The notes under the pieces were generated by a model. The model did no database searches. It was not told the DNA's origin and saw nothing but the letters and a program-made list of their open reading frames with translations. The position numbers were made by a program, and so were the translations under genes. Positions 56,084 to 64,000 of a DNA stretch of 64,000 nucleotides are shown piece after piece (the stretch's first letter is position 1; every line of letters begins with the position of its first letter). Source of the DNA: Asterella californica (taxonomy: Eukaryota; Streptophyta; Marchantiopsida; Marchantiales; Aytoniaceae); assembly GCA_036924285.1 (NCBI GenBank), contig JAYKYS010000014.1, positions 8,122,001 through 8,186,000 on the forward strand, given 5' to 3'.

Positions 56084-57421
56084 ATGAGAAAGGATAACGT
56101 TGAAGATATTCTTTTCTTTTATGACGTAGTGAACGTGCTCTTTTCATTGAAAGGAAACTTTTTAGAACTTTCTGCTATGGGTTCTCGGAGAAATTTATTT
56201 TTTTAACAATGTAGTAAGAATGTTACTACGTGGTAGATCGGTGAGATCACGAGAAAGTTTTTTGAGAGGTTATCACATATTAGCTGTGACAATAGAAGTT
56301 GGAGACTATTGGGTATATTTTTTTACAAAAAGTTTATGGAATAGAATTTTTTTATGTATCGATTCACGGCTGGATATCAATGTTCTTCCGAATAAGATAC
56401 AAAAAAAGTTAGAAATTTTTGTAAAAATCCTCTAGAGTTTCTATACATTCATCTTTCTGCATACGATAGTAAAGTGGTAGAGAAAAAATATTTTTCGTAT
56501 ACTGATCAACAATTTTCATAATGTTTTTATTATCACGAGAGTTCAGATATTACTGAACTTATTTATCGACGACGGATAGAAACTATCAAAGGACAGCTAG
56601 GTCAATAGATAAATCTCTTTGGTGTATAGTACCTTCTTCATTCTACACTGTTGTTTCAAGATAACAAATAGAACTTATTTATACATCTGAAGGGCAGATT
56701 ATTGCAAGAAGGAAAAAAAGAAATTTGGAGGTGCTCTGATGTTACTTGCGACAGTATATCAAAACGATCTATGATATGAAATAGACATTGAAGAGGGGAG
56801 ATGCTCGAGTTTCACTGAAGGAAACAATGTGTGCTATACGATCATTACATAATTGACACAAACGACGAGGTCTAAATTCTGTGACATTTTTCAAAAATAG
56901 TCGTAAGCATAAAAATCTTCCTAATATTATAGAGGGATTTGATACTTTTTTAGAGAAATATTATCATCGTGTTTTACTCGAAACACTTTTAGTTGGTACT
57001 TGCAAAGATTTTTCTTTTGTTGTGAAAGATTTTTTCAAGATACATTTTCCGTATTTTAATATAGAGGAATCAGTATTAATTTCTAGAGATACTGAAGAGA
57101 AGTTCTTATTTTCTGATATACTAGTTTATTCTTTATTTATTACAAATAATTATTATAATATTCTTCACACAGATCCAAGACGATGTTAAATACACAATTG
57201 TATTAATTTCAAATCCATCAAATAATACAAATGATGGTAGTTTTTTGCTACCAAATTTAGGTGTACAGATACCTTTAGAAGATGGAGATTTATTCTTTTT
57301 TAGAGGAGATGTACCTCATTGTATCACTTATAGATCTGAAAACAATACTGAAGATGTATATGTCGTCGGATATACAATAAATAGGACATTGGAAAAAGTT
57401 TTTCTAGAAATAAATAAATAG
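56084..57421 (+). pseudogene. 2-oxoglutarate/Fe(II) dioxygenase-like gene, AT-rich
   Basis: Members of this superfamily use Fe(II) and 2-oxoglutarate to oxidise a substrate; TET/JBP-type members act on thymine or methylcytosine in DNA. From ATG at 56084 the sequence is readable as protein in at least four pieces: 56084-56209, 56200-56435, 56881-57189 and about 57180-57421. The third ends with HTD (codons at 57166-57174), a His-x-Asp iron motif. After a one-base shift the fourth gives SFLLPNLGVQIPLEDGDLFF, then a distal His in VPHCI (57317-57319) and an Arg in TINRTL. The order and spacing fit the double-stranded beta-helix fold, and the LP.LG...PGD-like turn recalls fungal TET/JBP-like proteins, but the subfamily is inference. 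Codon use is far more AT-rich than in the neighbours. Stops near 56210 and 56436-56880 and the shift at about 57185 mean it is not functional as it stands. A truncated copy is at 3624-4453. Confidence 0.6.
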
Positions 57422-59129
57422 CTTTTATAGCTATATCGATGATGATGATTTTTCATTTTCCACTTAGTTGAATATAATACTTTTCATTTTTTGACATCTT
57501 TTGCTGATAGTGACTTAAGCTAAAGCTCAAAATGATTCATTGTTTTAATGCTTGATCATGATTTTCAACAACAAAGCTAATAAGAATTCTTTTCTTCACG
57601 GTGCAAAGCAAGATGATTTGAGCCTGAATCTAAAAAGTATATTGATCATTGTAACTGTTTGCAAATATGCTGATCTATCTTTTCTGTTACTGCATTCTCC
57701 TTTGCTGTCATTGTATTTGCTAAAGAACAATATGCTTTGAGCCAACAAACTATGTGAAGTAAAATCCTTGTTGAGGAGCTCAACCTTTAGCGATGCCATT
57801 GACATATCTGTGGAAGTTAACGAGAGAAAGTTCTCATACTAGAGTGGAAATCAAATGTGTTCCGTGTAGTTAAAAGTCGCGTCGTGAATACAATTTCAAA
57901 TAAGATGAAGTCATAGAGAGATGCAATATGAAGCCCACATGATTCTTAATTATTAGCATGTGAACCCATTTACACCTTGTCTTCTTAAATCATTGTGGAC
58001 AATCATCTTCATACTATAATTCGGTCCATATTTGTTACTTACTATGTACTTGGCCCGATGGGCATAGTTGGATACCCCATAAAAAATCATTAAGATCGAT
58101 TTTCCATAAGTTCATAAGAAAATATAATCCACTATGTAATCTATTGTACCACTTGTATCTTTCATCTACCTAGGTCCGAAAATAAACTCAATGATGCGTC
58201 TGTTTCAAAAGCATTGAATACACTATTTTTGAAAACTGATATACAAAGTTTATATACAAGAGAGAAAGACGTTTACTTCATTACGGTGCTTGCATACAAG
58301 TAAAGAGACACTTTCAGACATACTTTTTCATTTTTCCATCACTTTCATTACTTCTTCAACCTAATATACATGCAAAGTGTCATAGCTATAGCCTTCTCTG
58401 TGATGTTGATTCTCTTTCTTCCAAAATTGCCTGATTGAAGTACTCTATCTCAACAAACGACTGTGCTGCTAAGAGCAGTTTTGCTGTGCTGTGAACACCC
58501 ACACCTTATCGTTTTCTTAGGCTTTTTATTACACGAGCGTCTAGATAAAGAACTGGGAGATCCTGCCTTGCTGACCGACAGAGAAAGTATGTTGTGCAAC
58601 GATTACTTTGAACAATCCCGCCTTCAGAGAAGCTTGGAATATGTTCGACTTCTATACAGCTATCAATCCGATATACAGTTTATGTAACAACGTGAGAGTA
58701 CAACGTGATGACTGATGAGTACTCGATGACCACAGTTTCTGATGAGAAAGGAACTAGTAGATGATAACTGTTTGCAACATACATTTAATATAGACATGAG
58801 AATAGCCATGAATTGCGAATAACAGTCGATAATGAGTTGAAAATAATAGTCGAACAGGAAAATGAAAATAACAGTCAAACTCGGACTAAGCCGAACTGAC
58901 ATAACGAACTACTCCAACACCAAAATATTGCTAGACTCGACTGTATGCCGAATTCGCAACTCCCACTATACTCAGCTAAATTCATACTTCCACTATAAGT
59001 CGAAATCGCAATTCCCACAACTTTCTAACAGTCGAACTCCAACTAACAGAACAATCAACTACCAGAAAACAACCAACTCGAGTGTTCATCCGCTATGCAC
59101 TGATCGTAATCGATCCACGATATCGATTA
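57422..59129. other. Stretch without a recognised gene
   Basis: AT-rich and moderately open on the plus strand (57552-57740, 58463-58687) but with no known motif. At 58790-59060 a short AGTCGAA/GTCGAAC motif recurs irregularly. The piece is absent from the left arm. Confidence 0.4.
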
Positions 59130-59837
59130 TTACCTCCAGACGTATTCTGACGCGGTCACATTGTGCATGGTACTGTCAAGCGTTTTCTTAACGTCTTCTA
59201 AATCTTCGCGTGCTCCTCTAACTATGGACACTAACATGTAGCACTCGTCCTTTAATGTGTTCAATTCGTTTTGAACTGTATCATCTGCCATACCTTCATG
59301 AGCCTCTTTCACCTCCTTCATCGACAGATTCTGGATTAAGGATGCTGCACTCTAAGACCTACATGCATCAAATACTTGTCGTTCTTTCGTTGCTGGGTTC
59401 CACGACACTCGAACCAACATCCCTCCTCTTTGCATATGATCAAAGATCGATTTCTGTTCCGATATTGTAAAGAGGAAGAAGGTATCTGTGATCAGGTTCA
59501 TGAAATGCTTTCCAGCATTATTTTGAACTCTAAACCTCGGCAGCTTATCAAACTCTATACCCACTCGTGAATTGTCCACGAGGATCACATTGAACCTCCA
59601 CTCTCAATGACATGTATTTGATGTGATCCCGCAAACATGCACGCGATCGACCAAACGCTTCACTTTCGGTATATTGTTGCTGATGTCTTCTCCGCACTTA
59701 TAGACATCAATTGTCACAAATCCACTCGCGTTTGGATGCAAAATAGCTACATAACACTCCAACCAATATGCACCAAGCTCATCTTTTGAATGTAAGAACA
59801 CATACTGCAGTAAAGTGCGCATTCTGCTTACTGTCAC
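59130..59837 (-). pseudogene. Unrecognised degenerate coding sequence
   Basis: On the minus strand one reading frame stays open from 59837 to 59130 apart from two stops, at about 59601-59603 and 59349-59351. The readable parts are protein-like: LGAYWLECYVAILHPNASGF, then NNAGKHFMNLITDTFFLFTI, then a helical Glu/Lys-rich C-terminus (MKEVKEAHEGM) that could form a coiled coil. I do not recognise the family. Conservation of a single frame over 235 codons suggests a gene that has died recently or has stop-containing introns. Confidence 0.5.
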
Positions 59838-60135
59838 GTCTGTGATTCGCGTCGAGGTTTTGTCTCCACGACCTCGATCACCCTCGCTCGTCCTTGCTCG
59901 CCCTCATTTATTCCTTCGACGTCGCTCGCCTTCGTTCTTACATTCAAACTCTCCTTCACGCTCTTAGAATCAACTCTCATTTTCCGACATCACTCGCTCT
60001 CGTTAGTGCCAGTGTCGCGCAAAACGCATCGAGAAGTCTTTTGTTTCCTGCTTGGCATATCGTGAGTAAATCATTCGAATTAATCTTCGCCTTCGCCTTC
60101 CTTCACCCGCGCCTTCTTAGTGACACCTTGCCACG

Positions 60136-60385
60136 CACACCTCATCCGCTACATGTCACCATACACTTGCTGCTGGCTGCCATGCACACCGGCGTCCATA
60201 CCACATCATCTTCAACTTGAACTCCACTTCATGCAGATAAAATTTGAGCCACGTCACCTAAACACGCCTGCTGGCTGCCTCGTCGGACTATAGTGTCATG
60301 TTGGCGGTCCTCGACTGACTGTGATCGGTAAAAGATTCTGTCAAGTACTGTATTGCACAGGAGGTCTGTCAAGTAAATAGCTGAT
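60136..60385 (+). repeat. 5' flank of MULE 3, similar to 27508-27800
   Basis: Shares CTTGCTGCTGGCTGCCA, CACGCCTGCTGGCTGCCTCG and CTGTCAAGTACTGTATT with the region upstream of MULE 2. The similarity indicates that MULE 2 and MULE 3 belong to one family of elements. Confidence 0.65.
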
Positions 60386-60999
60386 CTTTCTTCCAATCAT
60401 CTAGTCAAAGACCATGTAAGTCCATTAGAGATTTACTTGACTAGCCTCGTGCGTCATCTTTTGAACTTGATCAACCCCCTGCGTCATATCTTAGACTTGA
60501 CTAGACCCCTTACAAACAACAGTCCATCGTCGACTGCCATGTCCAATTCGGTCTTCCACGTTGCGTTCACATGATTAGTTGGCAAGCACCAAGTAGACAG
60601 CAGGAACGGGAGGTGCAAGAACAGTCGAGGAGCGGAGAACGCTACGAAAGCAAGGTGCAGGAACAGCAAAAGCACAGAGAACGCTATGAACGTCAGTCGA
60701 GACCGCAGGAACACGGTGGTCAGCAATTCAAATTGTACTGTGAACTTACAAGCTCGAGCGATCGAGAGCATTGAGCGAGCAGCTTTAGTTTTCACGACTG
60801 AGCGATTGAAGAAGCGAGCGAGCGACTGGAGTCTTGAGGGCTAAAGCAGAATCGAGAAGCGAGACGCGGGAACATAGCGGTCAGAATCGTACTGTGAACT
60901 TGCAGGAGCGAGCGAGCGGAGCTGCTTTACTTTTCACGACTAAGCGACTTGAAGGAGCGAGCGACTGACTGGAGTCTTCATTTCTGCAGGAGATTAGAC

Positions 61000-61880
61000 A
61001 TGGATACCGTTGAGGCAGCTGAAGCATGAGAAATCAATGACATTTACTTTCTTACCGAAGACATATATTTTTCATTACGTGAAGGGCGTGTTGGCACTAC
61101 TGCGGAGAGTGAAAAAAATTTTGATGCATGGAGACATACATTCATAAGACAAGAGCATCGATCTTTCATCGATATGAGAGGTCGTTCATGAGAAGAAGTG
61201 AGGAACGCCGCGACGCGGATTAAGTTGGACGAATGTTTTTGCCTCCTTCGAAGAGTTTGACTACTCGTTGTCTTCTCTGTGCGTTGTCTTGGGTCGAGCA
61301 TGCCAGAAAATCAAATCGAATGCATACTACAAAGTACGAGTTTGCAGATACAAAGCAGCCATGCGAATTCGAAAGTCACCAGAAAATTGAAATGAGTCCC
61401 GAAATCCATTGGGAAGTTCCACTGAGGAAACTGATTGATCATTTCAAGAGTTCACGCAACATCGAAAAAGACGAAGGGAGGTTGATCCGTCAAGTGCATC
61501 CGGTATAGAGGAAGATGAACCTTCTGGAGTCGGCATTGCAACAAATTGTCGAGTTAGCATGAATGGTACTTGTGATGAACGTGCTCGATATTTGAGTAGT
61601 GGATTACATTGTTATCTTAGCAGCAACGATAGAAGCTGGTGCAGAGAATCTATTATGTCTTTTTTGAAAAATACAAATCACGGTATGTATAGTGTCTCTT
61701 ACCTGTCCCTCGACTGTGCATGCTTGGCGCAGTCCTACAAAGAATGCTCGATGATTAAGTACAGTCCTTGAAAATCTAATAGCTGTCAACCAGAACGAGC
61801 AAGTAGGTCATTTGGTTGAGGAATTTAGACATATGTTTGGTCGAAGTCATCTTATGCTCAAATATGACGGATGAGAGAGT
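61000..61880 (+). pseudogene. MULE 3 transposase, N-terminal fragment
   Basis: ATG at 61000. A MuDR-type domain is clear across a one-base shift at about 61233: HRSFIDMRGRS, EEVRNAATRIKLDE, then FASFEEFDYSLSSLCVVLGR and YYKVRVCRYK. Stops occur at residue 10 and after MRGRS. Beyond about 61500 traces of the next region remain (YLSSGLHCYL). No catalytic core is present; the fragment ends near 61880, close to where right-left homology resumes (62031). Confidence 0.8.
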
Positions 61881-61899
61881 TATTCCAATGTCAACCCAA

Positions 61900-62193
61900 T
61901 CAACATCTCATCCTCAGTGAGCCTGTGCTGTCTTGGATTTCTTTCATCTTCTTGTACATATCCACGTATCTCGTGAACCATTTCTTCAATTCAACACCAT
62001 CACTACATGGAAGCAGTTCTTTTCTGAAAGTTGAGCGGTCATAATACCAAAAGCTGTGGCTTGGCTGAGACACTTTCTCGCACCAACTTTCTTCTTCCGT
62101 CTTGCATCCTGGTAATGTGGTAAAGTTCTTTTCGTCTTCAATGTAGGAAACAAATGGACCTTGTTTTCCAGGAGGTGCTGAAACTTTTGTCAT
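61900..62193 (-). other. Hypothetical ORF at the inner edge of the outer block
   Basis: 97 codons on the minus strand with a protein-like composition (FVSYIEDEKNFTTLPG, FWYYDRSTFRKELLPC, LKKWFTRYVDMYKKMKEIQD). I recognise no family. The left-arm copy begins the same way at 10459 but is cut at about 10628, and a 1-2 base difference shifts its frame. This right copy therefore probably preserves the original end of the sequence, and the left arm carries a deletion. Confidence 0.4.
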
Positions 62194-63982
62194 GCAAAGG
62201 AGAACCGATCAAGAACTACTTTTTCTTTGATGCATCTGATGGAAAGGGAATGATTGAGGATGTGTCTCCTTGAAGTACTTTGTCACTGTAATATAGGGAC
62301 TCTTAACACACATGGCGCAGCTGTCGCATGCCGCGTAGACAGTGGAGAAGCAAGTGCATGAAACTTTTAGCAACCATGCAGCACCGAAGGTCTCGTCGCG
62401 CGCGGAATGAACCTTTCGGCTTACCACTGTCTATGGATCAATGCAAAAGCCATAAAAGCAATTTTGTGGATCTTGTTCTGGACGTTGACGTTGGACTTGA
62501 GAGGAGTAATAGCAGTATCTTACGTTAACAGTGTTTCGTAAGGATGAAATCAGCAGCCATCTGGACCGGTGATTTTACAGGCTTGTTATTGGCTTATATG
62601 GTTATAGGCTGAACCACCTTATTCGAGCTGGACGACTTCTTTCAGAGATTTGAGCTGAATAGATAGAGCAGACGGTCCAAGGGTTGGCAATGTACCTGAA
62701 CAATTAAGCAAGTTTTGGAATCAAGTTACTGTCAATCCCCGAGAGTTGCGGGTTGTGCATGCCGCAGTGTCTAAGCTGGTAGTGCGTGCAACGTGAGAAA
62801 TGATGGGTGGTTGTTTCCCCTTCAGAAACCTCATTAGATTTTACTTCAAAATTGCGGCAAGTCGCACCTCTACATCGGAGTGATCCGGAATGATTTCACG
62901 TGCAGGTAATGTTGTCATTGTGGAGCATAAGGTATGCTCTTCAAGCTCATGCTTTGGAATATCAAATGCGTTACTGTCTCAGAGATATCTGTTTTCAGTC
63001 GGCACCTGTGATTACCTGTTAGCAGGATTCGAGGTAGGAAACAAAATTCCTCGAATTCTCCTTGGCCTCACTGTTAGGATCACGAATTGAATTATATTAT
63101 TGGCTCAACAGATTTCTCCTGGGACAGTGTCAGGAATCTGGATGTAACCGTCACTTGAAGTACTTAAGGAGGTCCAGACATCACATCCACTTGACACTCC
63201 ATCCAAATGTCAAGAAGGTGCTTCAAACTCAGCCATGTCTGAACTTCGGAATGCTGATCATCATACGTCTATGGAACGCAAGCCCATAAGCAAGCTGAGC
63301 TCCTTTCCAATATTTGGTTCTTAGACTTACGAACTCTTCGTGTGACTTTGAACAATAAGTTTTATCTATCCAGAGGACTTCAGTATAGATCCTCTACACT
63401 CAGCTTGCATCACCACGATGATAACAGCACGCAGAAGGCTTTTACGAAAGCCCTGCGTCGTAACAAGACCTACCGGCCCATGATCAGCTGACGCTCTTTA
63501 CTAAACATGCATTTCACTTATAAAGCTTCCAGTGGCCCGCCCTCTGAAACAGGGTCTATATTTCTCTCTCACATTTGTTATTCCGAAGTGCCCACTACTT
63601 TGTCGCTTCCTCTTGGGAGATACTTCAAAGTAAGCTCCGACGATCAGCCTCAAGTTAAGCTGGTTCGATGGCACGGATGTCTGAAGATGTCCTCCGCTGA
63701 AAACTACTCGCGTATCCGAACATCTGCCATGGCATGGATAGGCACAAGGCCTCGAGCAGCTGGAAGAAGCCTGAGATACAACTGAACATAAATTCGGAGC
63801 GTTTATGAGCACTTCTGGAAGGTAACGGGGATGGTGGAAATATGTTTAGGGCTCCGAATGTAAGCGTTTCAAGGTGAAGAAGAAGAGGAAGAAAGCTTGT
63901 GACAATGAGCAGGTTGAAAGCTGCAGAAGGAATCGGACATGTGCAGCAGCTCCTCCGGTCCAGGCCTGTACGTATTTAGATG
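62031..63982 (+). repeat. Outer conserved block of the right arm, function unknown
   Basis: Partner of 8602-10628. No known protein motif on either strand. Exon-like pieces with adjacent GT and AG signals are seen on the plus strand at about 62680-62800 (EQLSKFWNQVTVNPRELRVV) and 62890-63090, but I could not chain them into a gene. It ends at 63982, where the two arms diverge. Confidence 0.55.
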
Positions 63983-64000
63983 CACGGCCACCGCTTCCTC

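Larger units (their letters stand above)
33461..63982 (-). repeat. Giant inverted repeat, right arm
   Basis: Partner of 8602-27044 in opposite orientation. The inner edge is GCTTGCTATCG (33461) and the outer edge ATTTAGATG (63982), after which the two flanks differ. Compared with the left arm it carries extra sequence at 33878-43599 (MULE body, repeat A3, gag unit 3, a second retroelement and RT), 46757-49152 (insertion), 54648-54905 (short tandem repeats) and 55546-62030 (oxygenase gene, MULE 3). Confidence 0.9.

Overview
The window looks like nuclear DNA of a land plant. Three things point there: fragments of a plant RSH1-type (p)ppGpp synthetase/hydrolase gene carrying GT-AG introns, the 3' end of a eukaryotic 25S rRNA gene, and a plant-type phosphopantetheinyl transferase. 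MULE transposases and Ty3/gypsy-type retroelements fill most of the rest. I guess a seed-free plant such as a lycophyte or bryophyte, but nothing in the sequence proves it. Almost every coding region is broken, so this is a repeat-rich chromosomal region and not an operon-like cluster.

Layout. (1) 1-8601, left flank: two partial copies of a relA/spoT homologue (about 1252-2036 and 5216-5723) inside a duplicated block; a 25S rRNA fragment (3391-3626) joined directly to an AT-rich element fragment (3624-4453) whose longer copy lies at 56163-57004; and a frameshifted phosphopantetheinyl transferase on the minus strand (7598-8520). (2) 8602-27044 and 33461-63982 are two arms of a very large imperfect inverted repeat. 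From the outside in, each arm holds the same series: an unrecognised conserved block, AT-rich repeats, the 3' end of a MULE transposase gene, an array of retroelement units inserted in that gene, and the 5' end of the MULE gene. The arms differ by large insertions and deletions, which explains 18 kb against 30 kb. (3) 27045-33460, the spacer: a second, divergent MULE (about 27508-30965) and a tandem array of about ten units of 80-115 bp built from palindromes (32285-33460), which ends where the right arm begins.

The retroelement units consist of an LTR-like repeat A (start TGTGGTG), a coiled-coil ORF in the gag position (best copy 15975-18287, 770 codons) and, in one unit, reverse transcriptase/RNase H and integrase. 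The outermost 3' repeat (B, ending CACTACA) does not resemble A at its start, yet A and B together are flanked by the 5-bp duplication ACAGT in the right arm. A second gypsy-like family (38773-41987) interrupts one gag copy with an apparent 4-bp duplication ACGT, and an unidentified 2.4-kb insertion interrupts another.

The most unusual coding signal is an AT-rich, frameshifted gene at 56084-57421. Its C-terminal part has the layout of a 2-oxoglutarate/Fe(II) dioxygenase (His-x-Asp, then a distal His about 48 residues later, then Arg). It lies in a segment of the right arm that the left arm lacks, which also holds a third MULE fragment. No working pathway can be read from the window: apart from the intact 770-codon gag-position ORF, the genes are remnants, and what is informative is their order of insertion and duplication.
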